Shown: positions 34,754-44,204 of the stretch, piece after piece
Position numbering within the stretch: position 1 is the first letter of the stretch
Layout: each line of letters begins with the position of its first letter
Origin: Cellvibrionaceae bacterium
Lineage (GTDB): Bacteria; Pseudomonadota; Gammaproteobacteria; Pseudomonadales; Cellvibrionaceae
Direction: 5' to 3'
DNA: 62,370 bases
Assembly: GCA_028281575.1 (NCBI GenBank)
Contig: JANQJP010000099.1
Coordinates: 1-62,370, forward strand
Position numbers and translations under genes: made by a program
The notes under the pieces: model-generated
The model's database searches: none
What the model was told of the DNA's origin: nothing
Seen by the model: the letters and a program-made list of their open reading frames with translations, nothing else

Positions 34754-36679
34754 TTACTCGTCAACGCTAGGGTCGTACATCCACAGGGTATTGTTGGTTT
34801 GACCACCGTCTTCACCAATAAGGATGCGACCGTCCTGCATAACGATAACGTTGTCTGGTTGGGACAAACCGTTCGCGTCACAGCGGTCAGCGCCGTCAAG
34901 CGAAGAGCGGTAAGTTGCACCCATGATGACGGGCTCGATACGCGAAACGTCGTAACCGTCTTCCAGCGCCATCCGGTAAACACCACCACAATCTTTAACA
35001 CGTGAAGACAGTTGGATATCACCTTCGTCGTCGATCATACCGCGGTCGATATCAGAGATAGCGAAGTAAACGTAAGCTTGAGTTACCACTTCACCTGGAA
35101 CAAGGTCTGCACCTGTTTCCGCTTCTTCAGCACGGTTGTGGTTCGCATAAATACCTTCGAACTTGCGCCACTCGGCAGTAGCACCTTTCGCACGTGCGGC
35201 TTTACGTGATTCCAGGAACGCAATACGGTCATCCATCGCTTCGCCAGCCGTTACCGAACCACCAAAGGTGTTCGCGCCTTCTTCACCTGCGTCAACAGCG
35301 GGTTGGTAAGCTGTGTCGAAAGAAGGGTAGGTCGCGTCTTCGGCAGCCCACGCCATCGCGTCCGCGTTAGTCAGGTAGTTGGATTTGCCATCAACGTAGT
35401 CGTCGATACCGATAGCGTCGTACTCAGCGATCCACGCATCGATCGTGGCGAAGTCGGCGTTGGCCAATTCAATCCACTCGATGTCGAAACCCGTCGTGGC
35501 CGGCTCGTCGCTACCTGCGTCTTGAGTGAGCTTGGCGGCGTAAAGTGTACCCGCGCTCAAGTCGCCCGCAGTGTCGGCAACAAACTTGTAGAACACGCCG
35601 TTAGTGCTGTCTTGAGAAAGGTAAGCGGTGCGTTGATCAGGCATTACGATGGAGTTTTCGTGCTCGTAACGACCCATCGCGTAGTGCTTAACAGGAACAG
35701 GGTTGTCGCCTGTTGGGTCAGTGATTTCAACGATGTAGTGGTAGCGATAAGTGTTAGGGAACAACATAGAATCCGTTGCATCTGTCGCTGAAGAATCGAT
35801 GTAGCGAGCAAGCGCGTCACGAGAGGCGTTGTCGCCCGGCGCATTCCAAACGTGTGTGTTGTCACCGGCATTACCCCATTCTTCCGAAGTAAGTGGTGTA
35901 CCCCAAGGAGACATTGAACCGAAGCAGTTAGCAATGGTTCCGTATGTGCCGAAATCCAGCATTTCAGCATCGCCGACGGTCCAGTCATAGGTGTCTGGGT
36001 TTTTGGTGAGTGACATACGGCTCATGCCGCCAGGGAAGAATTCCCAGTTGGTGAAGAGGTAGCCCGTGTTGGGGCCTGTAGAAAGGTAGCCGTTGAAGTC
36101 GACCATTTCTGGCTGAACAACTTCAACTGCTTTGTCCGCAGACATAACGGAACCAATGCCGGTAGCAGGTGTGCTAGTGAACATGTCTCCGGTTTTCGCC
36201 AGCACCTGGTAAGTCCCGTAAGCGGCCATTACGGTTTCTTGCTCGTTTTCAGAATCTGGAATGGGTGAAGAAATCAGTGCTTCTGGAAGTTCGTTGAAGT
36301 TAACGCCTGCCAGCACACCAATAACAGCGCGGTCGTAGACATTGCCAGCGGCATCAGCTTCATCATTTTCAGAGCTGGGATGCTGAGCGTTGAAAAATAA
36401 GTCGCCGTCGTCAGTAAGAAACAGACCCGTAACCTCTGCGCCGAGAGGAACCGTAGCGATACGTGTCAAACCTTTGGCCATAGGCAATACAGAACGCGCG
36501 TCAGCACCGTCTTGACCTGCCGCACCCTGCTCGCCTTGAGAACCTTGCTCACCCTGGGGACCTTGTGCGCCTTGAGCACCATCATCCCCGTCGTCACCAC
36601 TACATGCAGCTAGAAACAACGCTGGCACAGCTAGCAAAATTGCATTGCGTACTGCGCGAGCTAATAACAATTCTTTCAT
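34754..36679 (-). CDS. phoX: PhoX-family (DUF839) lipoprotein with collagen-like linker
   Basis: The 641-residue product has a signal ending in a LAAC lipobox, then about ten Gly-X-Y triplets (GAQGAQGPQGEQG...), and then a PhoX-type beta-propeller. Family motifs are LFFNAQHPS, NCFGSMSPWGTPLTSEEW with the iron-site Cys and metal-site Glu, MGRYEHENSIV, and PDNVIVMQDGRILIGEDGG. PhoX enzymes are calcium/iron-dependent alkaline phosphatases, usually exported by Tat; this one lacks a twin-arginine and appears lipid-anchored. I chose the ATG at 36679 because GGAGG lies 6 bp upstream of it; a GTG two codons earlier is possible. No Pho box is visible upstream. Confidence 0.85.
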   Translation of the reverse strand: MKELLLARAVRNAILLAVPALFLAACSGDDGDDGAQGAQGPQGEQGSQGEQGAAGQDGADARSVLPMAKGLTRIATVPLGAEVTGLFLTDDGDLFFNAQHPSSENDEADAAGNVYDRAVIGVLAGVNFNELPEALISSPIPDSENEQETVMAAYGTYQVLAKTGDMFTSTPATGIGSVMSADKAVEVVQPEMVDFNGYLSTGPNTGYLFTNWEFFPGGMSRMSLTKNPDTYDWTVGDAEMLDFGTYGTIANCFGSMSPWGTPLTSEEWGNAGDNTHVWNAPGDNASRDALARYIDSSATDATDSMLFPNTYRYHYIVEITDPTGDNPVPVKHYAMGRYEHENSIVMPDQRTAYLSQDSTNGVFYKFVADTAGDLSAGTLYAAKLTQDAGSDEPATTGFDIEWIELANADFATIDAWIAEYDAIGIDDYVDGKSNYLTNADAMAWAAEDATYPSFDTAYQPAVDAGEEGANTFGGSVTAGEAMDDRIAFLESRKAARAKGATAEWRKFEGIYANHNRAEEAETGADLVPGEVVTQAYVYFAISDIDRGMIDDEGDIQLSSRVKDCGGVYRMALEDGYDVSRIEPVIMGATYRSSLDGADRCDANGLSQPDNVIVMQDGRILIGEDGGQTNNTLWMYDPSVDE

Positions 36680-36906
36680 TCTCACCCTCCACCACTTTAA
36701 TTTTTAACGATTCGAATGCTCATGATTCGAGCGCTTTATATGAAAGTACTTCGGACAAAGTACTGTGGTGCATCGTGCAGTGAGCTTGTTGCAGGAAAGT
36801 GTCGTTTTTTTTATAAAAATGTTTAAAAATTATTCTAAATAATAATTATTTTTATTTAGATTTAATAATCAATCTCTATTCGAATGCACTATTTATAGAA
36901 TATCGG

Positions 36907-38706
36907 CTAGCGGTAGAACTTTAACCGGCGCCGGCGCGCCAATATTGCATAACAGCTAGCAATCGATAGAGCTGCAATTAACCAGTGAGATATCGCTCCA
37001 CCCCCGCCACTACTGGAGTTTTGTTGAGGTGGAGACTCAGAAACGGTGGGAAGAGAAGGCTGCGCGGGGCCATCATTTTCATTTAACTTAAGCACCCAGA
37101 GTCCATATTCAATATCGCTTACTAAGATGTTTCCCGAAGGTAAGAATGGGTAGGTCCCCCACGCACCATTAAATGCATCAATATTTTCTTCAGGCACGGC
37201 AAAGGTATCGAAAAACCCCACTTCCGTCATCGCCGTCGGATCGCTGACGTCAATCACGACTAGTCCGCGCCGATAGTTAGACATATAGTAGTAGTCACCG
37301 TGGGCAAACCCATTGTGGTCGATGGCTCGTGTTGGGCCAGTATAAGTGCCCACAATTCTAGGGTTGCGCAAATCACGGATATCCATCGCACGCATGGTGG
37401 TATTTAAACCAGCGTTTCGCTCATCATTTTCATCTTGAATAAAAATGGTCTGCTTATCCTGCGACCACCAACCCGAATGCACATAACCCACTTGGCTGTA
37501 ACTCGTGCTACTAATCAACAAGGGATTGCTTTTACTGGTCATATCCCAGATATCGACAGTGTTTTCATTGAAGTCGATAAATAGCTCACAAGGGTTATGA
37601 CCTGGAGCGCAATCTGAGGTGCGCGCATCATCGATAATCAAGCTTGTAGCGTCGTGAATGTAACCCGCGTTTCCTTGAGCAACCAAGTGTGGTTGTAGGG
37701 GATCAACCAAATCGTAGGTGCGGAACACACCGCCAGATTGATTTGATCCGGCCACGTAGAGATAGGGTTCAAAGCCTTCCAGCGCAACTCCCGTGGCGTA
37801 ATCAACATTAGCGATATAAACGTTATGCGCGGTAAGAAAGTCACCATCAAGATTCGTCGCCAAACTCACTTGTTCAGGAAGTGCCGTCAAATCAATAATT
37901 TGCAAACCTTGCGCGCCTTCAGTAGTCACGTAAGCATAGGCCCGGTAGCGGTTTACGTTATCATCAAAAAATTGATAGACCTTCACATCGCGCCAATTGC
38001 TTACAGCTCCGGGAATATGCCCAACAAAATCGGGTACTTCCGCATTGCTCACATCAACGACAGCGGTACCATTGGAAAGCGTGATAAGGACATATTCGCG
38101 TTGATTATTTAGATCGACGAAGCCCCAAATGTCGTTGGCGCCGGTGCCTCCTTGCAACGTCGCCACTGGCATATGCGCGACGCGGTCAATATTGTGACAG
38201 GGGTTATTCCCGGCCAAACCATTCTCACATGCCGCTGCACTCGACACCTGCGTGGTGAGTTTGCTGTAACGCTGCAACCATGTTGTTTGCGTGACGCTCA
38301 AACCGAGTTCTTGACCCTTGGCATCTTGCAGCAATCTAAACCCGCGTTTCGCCAGTTGCTCACGATACTGGGCTGGAATACCAACGATGGTGGTTAAATG
38401 GGTTTGCGGCTGTTGCGATTTAAAACTGTCGCGCGTGGAATAGCCGCCTTTGATTTTCACCATCGAACTTAGCAGATAAAACACATCCAACTCGTCAACA
38501 GCGTAGTCGCCAGCCGCCACTTTAATGGTATCGCCTTTAGAACTCTTAGCCACCGCGTAGGCAATACCTGCGCAGGGTGAGGAAGGTGAGCTGCATTCCC
38601 CCTCATCGACACCATCGACGGCAACGTAGCGCGTGGGGTGCCCGCCACCATGACTGAAAGCCATAAGGGGAATCATAAGTAAGATGATCGCGAGTAAGCT
38701 GCGCAT
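36907..38706 (-). CDS. Choice-of-anchor B / LVIVD-repeat protein with GlyGly-CTERM-like tail
   Basis: The 599-residue exported protein starts with a signal peptide ending in FSHGGG. A short pectate-lyase-like opening (CAGIAYAVAKSSKGDTIKVAAGDYAV) is followed by LVIVD-type repeats (YVLITLSNGTAVVDVSNAEVPDFVGHIP, GLQIIDLTALPEQV, GLVVIDVSDPTAMTEVGFFDT). The C terminus has GGGGA, a hydrophobic helix and RRRR, resembling a GlyGly-CTERM sorting signal. It matches the choice-of-anchor B group of surface proteins. Function is unknown. It is on the same strand as, and upstream of, the PhoX-family gene. Confidence 0.82.
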   Translation of the reverse strand: MRSLLAIILLMIPLMAFSHGGGHPTRYVAVDGVDEGECSSPSSPCAGIAYAVAKSSKGDTIKVAAGDYAVDELDVFYLLSSMVKIKGGYSTRDSFKSQQPQTHLTTIVGIPAQYREQLAKRGFRLLQDAKGQELGLSVTQTTWLQRYSKLTTQVSSAAACENGLAGNNPCHNIDRVAHMPVATLQGGTGANDIWGFVDLNNQREYVLITLSNGTAVVDVSNAEVPDFVGHIPGAVSNWRDVKVYQFFDDNVNRYRAYAYVTTEGAQGLQIIDLTALPEQVSLATNLDGDFLTAHNVYIANVDYATGVALEGFEPYLYVAGSNQSGGVFRTYDLVDPLQPHLVAQGNAGYIHDATSLIIDDARTSDCAPGHNPCELFIDFNENTVDIWDMTSKSNPLLISSTSYSQVGYVHSGWWSQDKQTIFIQDENDERNAGLNTTMRAMDIRDLRNPRIVGTYTGPTRAIDHNGFAHGDYYYMSNYRRGLVVIDVSDPTAMTEVGFFDTFAVPEENIDAFNGAWGTYPFLPSGNILVSDIEYGLWVLKLNENDGPAQPSLPTVSESPPQQNSSSGGGGAISHWLIAALSIASCYAILARRRRLKFYR

Positions 38707-38915
38707 ATACGACTCCTAGATCCAACTTTCGACAGGATACAAAAAGAGTTCAAGTTTACACCGCAACCGTTGCGGCATGCGCGAACTGTTTAATACTGCA
38801 GCCCAACACACCACGTTGAAAGCTGATGGGGAAAAGTCCAGTACCACGACAGCATTAAACGCTAGGACTGAAGGTGATACAGATCAAATTTATTAAAAAC
38901 AATGTTTGCAAATAC

Positions 38916-38936
38916 AAATGATAATAATTAACATTT
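38916..38936 (+). promoter_or_regulatory. Possible Fur box
   Basis: AAATGATAATAATTAACATTT resembles the Fur consensus on its left side but is weaker on the right. It lies about 35 bp before the lipoprotein start at 38971, so that gene may be iron-regulated. Confidence 0.4.
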
Positions 38937-38970
38937 AATCATTCACGGCGACTCACAGGATAGCCCCATC

Positions 38971-39981
38971 ATGAAACGCTCAATCGCTGCGTTTTGCGCC
39001 ATCGCCTTTGTTGTATCAGCGTGTTCTCAGAGCACCGTGATCAGCAAAGATGATGGCACAGCTCAACTATACGAAACCAAAGTAAACCCTCACTTCGAAA
39101 CGATTCTGCAGGCCGCCACGCCGCAGGATAAGGACCGTGCTGCGGTACTTGCTATGCAAGGTGAATATAGTGTCGATTTCGACTTCAAGGAAACGGTCAT
39201 TCTCGGCACCGAATACGAGCGCTACCCACCTAAGCAAGCCGGCGCCTTTGAGACGGTACTCGTCTTAGAGGAAAGGCCAGACTTTATTTCGCTCCAGCAT
39301 ATTCTGGTGGTCGGCGACGGCCATGTCGTTAAGCATTGGCGCCAGGACTGGACTTACGAAGCGAAACAGCGTTTCGAGTTTGTCGCCGACCAAACGTGGG
39401 AAGTAAAAACCTTAGACCCCAAAAAAAGCGAAGGCACCTGGACCCAGTGTGTTTACGAAGTTTCAGACGCGCCGCGCTATTGTGGAACCGGTAAGTGGAA
39501 TCACCGCTATGGCGTTTCCACATGGACAAGCGACCGCTCCTGGCGACCACTGCCCAGAAGGGAATACACCACCCGCGATGACTACAACGCGCTTAACGTT
39601 GAAAACCGTCACACCGTGACGCCTCAAGGCTGGACCCACGAGCAAGACAACACCAAAGTGCTGCGCAACGGCACGGATACACAAGCAACCTTAGTGCGTG
39701 AATTTGGTTTTAATAATTACCAGTCAGTGAAAGGCTACGATTTTTCACCTGCCTACCAATATTGGCAAAAAACATCGGACTACTGGGCGCAAGTGCGGGA
39801 TTCATGGAAGGAACGTTTTAACCGAGCCACTCAGCTCACATTAAATACGGAAGTGGATGGCATGCCTATTATTGTAGCGACATTCAGTCATGCCGATGCA
39901 CTGACAAAAGGATCAGCAGTTCCTTCTAAAAGCGACATCGACGATGTACTCAATAAATGGGTATCAATAACACCAAAATAA
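38971..39981 (+). CDS. Lipoprotein, DUF6607-like
   Basis: The 336-residue protein has a lipobox (FVVSAC). The mature region is rich in Trp, Tyr and charged residues, with blocks such as VVKHWRQDWTYE, WRPLPRREYTTRDDYNALNVENRH and TPQGWTHEQDN. These resemble the DUF6607 family, which I recall only by this pattern. A possible Fur box lies just upstream. Envelope location is clear from the signal; function is unknown. Confidence 0.7.
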   Translation: MKRSIAAFCAIAFVVSACSQSTVISKDDGTAQLYETKVNPHFETILQAATPQDKDRAAVLAMQGEYSVDFDFKETVILGTEYERYPPKQAGAFETVLVLEERPDFISLQHILVVGDGHVVKHWRQDWTYEAKQRFEFVADQTWEVKTLDPKKSEGTWTQCVYEVSDAPRYCGTGKWNHRYGVSTWTSDRSWRPLPRREYTTRDDYNALNVENRHTVTPQGWTHEQDNTKVLRNGTDTQATLVREFGFNNYQSVKGYDFSPAYQYWQKTSDYWAQVRDSWKERFNRATQLTLNTEVDGMPIIVATFSHADALTKGSAVPSKSDIDDVLNKWVSITPK

Positions 39982-40027
39982 TCTTGGCAATTATTCACAA
40001 TGTGAAAGCAAGTGTAAGGATTACTCT

Positions 40028-40480
40028 ATGAAGCCTAAATATTTTTGCCCGTATCACATTGAGCGTATTCATACGTGCGAACAGAGTGCTTTAGTATCCT
40101 GGAATGAAATGATGCGGCGCGGCGTGCAGGCTTATGCTTCTTGTCGCGCCGATGCGGCCCGGATTTATTTAGATTCGGCCATCGACATTTCGCTGTTACG
40201 CTACCGCCATAAAAATCTGTATTTTTCTGAACTGCATATAGCGAAACCTCTCGACTTTCTTGTTGAGCTTTTTTTAGCAAATGAAAATTTTACCGATGCG
40301 TTCGAAGTACTTGCTAAAATTTCATCGGTTATTGATGATGAGCCTCAACCAAGTACGAAGTTACGAAAAACTTTGGAAAAACATTACCGTCAAATTGAGG
40401 TGAACGAAAAAAGGTTTTTTTCCAAAAATACCCCTCCGAATAGAGGGTTACATTTGCACCCAGTAGCAACTATGCACTAG
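40028..40480 (+). CDS. Hypothetical protein
   Basis: The 150-residue product looks largely helical (SRADAARIYLDSAIDISLL-like segments, FLVELFLANENFTDAFEVLAKI) and could be TPR-like. It has no signal peptide and no recognised family. It follows the DUF6607-like lipoprotein by 46 bp on the same strand and is preceded by TAAGGA, so it is probably co-transcribed with it. Confidence 0.65.
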   Translation: MKPKYFCPYHIERIHTCEQSALVSWNEMMRRGVQAYASCRADAARIYLDSAIDISLLRYRHKNLYFSELHIAKPLDFLVELFLANENFTDAFEVLAKISSVIDDEPQPSTKLRKTLEKHYRQIEVNEKRFFSKNTPPNRGLHLHPVATMH

Positions 40481-40659
40481 CTTATTGGTAAACGATAAAG
40501 TGGCTGTCATTCAATATGTACAGCTAGCCAAAGAAAAAAGTGCGTATCCATTGGAGACTCGCATGGAAGCGACCGTCAACGACCTGAAAACGCATTGATC
40601 CTATTTTTGTAGGCTGTACCTTCCTTGGCAAAAGACCTAGATTGACCGAAAAAAGATTA

Positions 40660-41085
40660 TTATTTGATACTCAATACTTTCAAACTATCATTAGCTGCCG
40701 AGTTATCGATATAGCCTATGACCGTTGGATCAGCAGCTATCTTGGCCAAAACATCCAGATCTCCATTGACTTCTTCTGGCGGCGTGCCTTCTCCGGAAAA
40801 CATCTGACGGCTCCAATAATTTTTCATTTGCCCTTCCGATTTACCTAGCAAATTGCGATCAAACTCTGTACGTATCGGCGAGGCAAATATTTGATTTAGG
40901 GGCTTAACTTTGGTGCCATCGGGCAGTTGGTCACTTTTACCAAGAAAAATACGACCCAAATCGGATTTGCTAATCGAATTAATATTAATCGAACTATGCA
41001 CAACCACGACGACTTCAGCGAGTGTACTTGATAAACAAAACATTGAAAGAAGTAGCGTTGCAATTGATTGTTTAAATATTTTCAT
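40660..41085 (-). CDS. Small PstS-like periplasmic protein
   Basis: The 141-residue protein has a signal peptide (MKIFKQSIATLLLSMFCLSSTLA) and one PBP-like domain with SKSDLGRIFLGKSDQLPDGTKVKPLNQ and VLAKIAADPTVIGYID, as in the small phosphate-binding-like proteins of marine gammaproteobacteria. At half the size of PstS, it lacks one lobe. It follows the porin gene by 15 bp, so the pair may act together in phosphate or other oxyanion sensing. A divergent chemoreceptor gene lies upstream. Confidence 0.8.
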   Translation of the reverse strand: MKIFKQSIATLLLSMFCLSSTLAEVVVVVHSSININSISKSDLGRIFLGKSDQLPDGTKVKPLNQIFASPIRTEFDRNLLGKSEGQMKNYWSRQMFSGEGTPPEEVNGDLDVLAKIAADPTVIGYIDNSAANDSLKVLSIK

Positions 41086-41100
41086 TTTAGTGCCTCGACA

Positions 41101-42336
41101 TTAGTGACCAAATACGTAAGACACGTCAAACCGCACTTCGGGGTAAGACTCATTCTCGCCGTTGAACTTTTGCGAATGCGAACTAAAATCAAGCTTGACC
41201 GCCAAACTCGGGTTTGGCCGATAAATCAAACCAGCTGTTGACTTGGTAAATTTGCCATCGTCAGCCAAACCCGCTTCGTTGTCACCACCCCAGGTTTTAC
41301 TTTGAATAGTCTCGGGGTTTTCGTAGTAATCGAGTTGCCCGTAGGCCTGCATGTCGGCCCCATTCCACACAAAACTGTAACCCGCGCGAAAATACCAGGT
41401 GGTAATGTCGTAGTCCCCGTTTGTATCAACATTATCAACCGTAGCGTCACCATCATCATCGAGCAGGAAGCGACGACGCTGAGCCTCATTCACCCCGGCA
41501 TTCTCTAGTACGGCCACCACTGATTCCGGATCGCGCGTCGCGTCATGAGATGCTTGCCAATAAGCCGCCTGAACTATCCAGTTCGAGATATTGGCTTCGC
41601 CATAAAAACCTAATACCGAAAAGTCATCAGCCGCCATCCAGGGTAGCACACCCGTTTTTGGAGAACCCTCACCAACACTCACATCTGAGGTTGTTTCTCC
41701 ATTCGACATATAACCACTCATACCCACGGTGTAATTACCCAAGCCCCATTCGTAACGCAGGTCATAACCGAGCGGAACGGTATCGTCTTCCGACGGTCCG
41801 CCTTCGCCATTGTCAACAGACAAGCTGTAGCGTAAGTCACCGTCACCTAAGGCTTTTAATCCGTGAACCAAGGCCATAGTTTCACGCGATAAAATCAAGT
41901 GATCGGAATCAAACAGTTCTGGTGGCTCAATGCCAATATACGTCGGCACCGCATCGAGAATTTCGTTGTAGAGTCCAAAACGACGGTAGGTTTTGCCCAC
42001 CCTGATATTGAGCAAAGAATTGACTTTATACTCGCCCCAAATATTTCTTACACTGAGATCTTCACCGCCAGCCCCGTCCAGGTTGACGAAAACCTTCGTC
42101 TTTTCGTCTACTTTAGACTGCATCATCAGGTTAAAAGAGGGTATAGAAATTTCTCTAGGAGCATCTTCTCTGACTGTTTCACTGCCTTCTCTAGAGGGCT
42201 CATCAAAAACCTTTTCAACACGCCAGGAAAAATAACCGTAGATATCTAAGTTTTCGCTCGCTTGAGCAACACAGCTGACAAAGTACATCAGTGAAAATCC
42301 ACCGAGTCTAATTAAAAAGTGTCGATTGAACTGCAT
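41101..42336 (-). CDS. Outer-membrane porin
   Basis: The 411-residue protein has a signal peptide ending VAQA and then a strand-rich sequence (YGYFSWRVEKVFDE, KVFVNLDG, NIRVGKTYRRFGLYNE), suggesting a general or OprP-like trimeric porin. The C terminus is FDVSYVFGH rather than a terminal Phe. It is in one unit with the mini PstS-like protein, which suggests a phosphate-related specificity by context only. Confidence 0.8.
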   Translation of the reverse strand: MQFNRHFLIRLGGFSLMYFVSCVAQASENLDIYGYFSWRVEKVFDEPSREGSETVREDAPREISIPSFNLMMQSKVDEKTKVFVNLDGAGGEDLSVRNIWGEYKVNSLLNIRVGKTYRRFGLYNEILDAVPTYIGIEPPELFDSDHLILSRETMALVHGLKALGDGDLRYSLSVDNGEGGPSEDDTVPLGYDLRYEWGLGNYTVGMSGYMSNGETTSDVSVGEGSPKTGVLPWMAADDFSVLGFYGEANISNWIVQAAYWQASHDATRDPESVVAVLENAGVNEAQRRRFLLDDDGDATVDNVDTNGDYDITTWYFRAGYSFVWNGADMQAYGQLDYYENPETIQSKTWGGDNEAGLADDGKFTKSTAGLIYRPNPSLAVKLDFSSHSQKFNGENESYPEVRFDVSYVFGH

Positions 42337-42562
42337 AAACTGATCCTTCTTCGATTATTCATCTGTTGTTTGTAACTCCAAATGCAATAAGCTTAGACAA
42401 GACATTTCTGCATATTGTGTTAATACGTTTTATTAAGCGACGCCCTATAAATTGTTTCTTAATAACCCTTAGTTTTTTAATAGCTCAATCAAACCTACGT
42501 TGAAGTTTGGTTAAGCCCTCCTACACTTATTGGTTAATCACCGTTTATTGGTACACCAACGC

Positions 42563-44182
42563 ATGAAAATTCTTCGCAGTCTTTCTATTCGGAAAAAAAT
42601 CCTGCTTATTCCTTTGGTCGGCTCACTCGGCTTTTGCAGCTTTTTTATCTTTAGCTATGCGCTCTCAATCAACACGCTAAAACTCCTCGATCATGCTCAA
42701 AAAACTGAGTACCCAATATTAAAAATCTGTCAGGAAAATCAACAAAACCTAAATAAAATTATTGAATTACTGACTTATGCCAGCGGAGCTGGCGATATCG
42801 ATACGCTTAAAAAAACCGATGCGATTTACCAAAGTTACCTAGAAAACCTAAAAGCCTCTCGCGAACTATCACCGGATTTACGCTCAGACTTGGACGAAAT
42901 CTCTGTACTATTGAAGCAATATTACGAGCTCGCGCGAAAACTCTCGGAAGGTATGGTGACTGGGAATATCGATTTTTCTCGGGTAGGCGACATGAGCAAG
43001 GCAATGCGTTCCAGCTTAGAATTGCTCCAAACGAAACATGCCGAGTTTTATCGTAACCGCGAGAACACATTTAATGCCGCATTTGAGATCGCCCGTGTAA
43101 ATTCAGAGAAACAAACAAACCTCGGACTGCTCTTGGGTGGAGTGACTATTGCTCTTCTACTGGCTTTTGCCATCCCTATCTCAGGCCTGATCAAAGCCAA
43201 TGTCTCCGGCTTAGTAAACACCTTAAAGTCTATCGCTGAGGACAACGGCGACTTAACTTCACGACTGAAAAGTGACAGTAAAGATGAAATCGGCGAACTG
43301 GTGACTTGGTTCAACACCTTTATGGACAAGCTACAAAGTACGATTCAGCAGGTTGTGCACACCGCACCGCCTTTGGCCAATTTATCGAACGATATCCGCA
43401 GACTGTCTAACGATATTGCTGGAAATCTCGATGAGCAAAAAAACAGTTTTGAAAAATCAAAATCTTCTATCTCTTATCTCAATGACTGCACCGATACGGT
43501 TACCCAAAACGCTACCAGTGCTGCCGACCAAGCCCAATCAGCAGGCAACGACGCCAATACCAGCTTCGATATCATCAACCTTACAGCAACCAACATCACT
43601 CAATTATCCGAGCACATCAATGAAGCGGTCGACATCATTTCTCAATTAAAAGAGGACACAACAAATGTAAACACCGTGCTGGAAGTGATTACCAGTATTG
43701 CTGAGCAAACCAATTTACTGGCACTCAATGCAGCAATCGAAGCCGCTCGCGCCGGCGAGCAAGGTCGGGGGTTTGCTGTGGTTGCAGATGAAGTTCGCAG
43801 CCTGGCCAATCGGACCCAGGAATCCACCAACGAAATCACTAAAATTCTCAACAAATTAACACAGGCGTCTGATTTAGCTGTGAACGCCATGGCGGAAAAT
43901 TCAACGCTGGTTCAGCAGACTGTTCAAGAGGCAGAGCGAGCGGGAGACGCCGTTCAGGGGATATGTGATAGCGTAGAAACAATCAATCAAAAAACAGGTG
44001 AAATCGTCTCAGTCACGCTTGAGCAAAAATCCTGCTCAGATGAAATGGTCTCTGAATCGGATAGGCTCACCGAGCAATCTGCTCAAACAGCTGTGCACGC
44101 TGACTCACTCATTCAAGTCAGCCAACAGTTGGCTTCCATGGCGGAAGACCTTGAAACAATTACTCGTAAGTTTCGCGTGTAG
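42563..44182 (+). CDS. Methyl-accepting chemotaxis protein
   Basis: The product has an N-terminal helix ([21 protein letters not shown]), a periplasmic four-helix-type sensor of about 140 residues, a second helix ([22 protein letters not shown]), a HAMP region, and the signalling domain hairpin tip ([34 protein letters not shown]). I prefer the ATG at 42563 over an upstream TTG, because it places the first helix at the usual distance from the N terminus. It is divergent from the porin/PstS-like pair and could sense the same compound. Confidence 0.92.
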   Translation: MKILRSLSIRKKILLIPLVGSLGFCSFFIFSYALSINTLKLLDHAQKTEYPILKICQENQQNLNKIIELLTYASGAGDIDTLKKTDAIYQSYLENLKASRELSPDLRSDLDEISVLLKQYYELARKLSEGMVTGNIDFSRVGDMSKAMRSSLELLQTKHAEFYRNRENTFNAAFEIARVNSEKQTNLGLLLGGVTIALLLAFAIPISGLIKANVSGLVNTLKSIAEDNGDLTSRLKSDSKDEIGELVTWFNTFMDKLQSTIQQVVHTAPPLANLSNDIRRLSNDIAGNLDEQKNSFEKSKSSISYLNDCTDTVTQNATSAADQAQSAGNDANTSFDIINLTATNITQLSEHINEAVDIISQLKEDTTNVNTVLEVITSIAEQTNLLALNAAIEAARAGEQGRGFAVVADEVRSLANRTQESTNEITKILNKLTQASDLAVNAMAENSTLVQQTVQEAERAGDAVQGICDSVETINQKTGEIVSVTLEQKSCSDEMVSESDRLTEQSAQTAVHADSLIQVSQQLASMAEDLETITRKFRV

Positions 44183-44204
44183 CGTCCCAAAGAGATCCGA
44201 ATTT

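Noticed and set aside
35303-35791. Long open frame antisense to the PhoX-family gene
   Set aside because: It lacks family features and lies within a gene with clear PhoX motifs; the composition of the real gene creates the open antisense frame.
40500-40598. 33-codon GTG-started frame after the 150-residue hypothetical gene
   Set aside because: No clear ribosome site and no recognised similarity; it may be a relic, but the evidence is too thin to call.
44183-44204. GlmS ribozyme or other riboswitch near glmS
   Set aside because: The glmS ribozyme occurs mainly in Gram-positive bacteria, and the region upstream of glmS is only 24 bp after the regulator gene.
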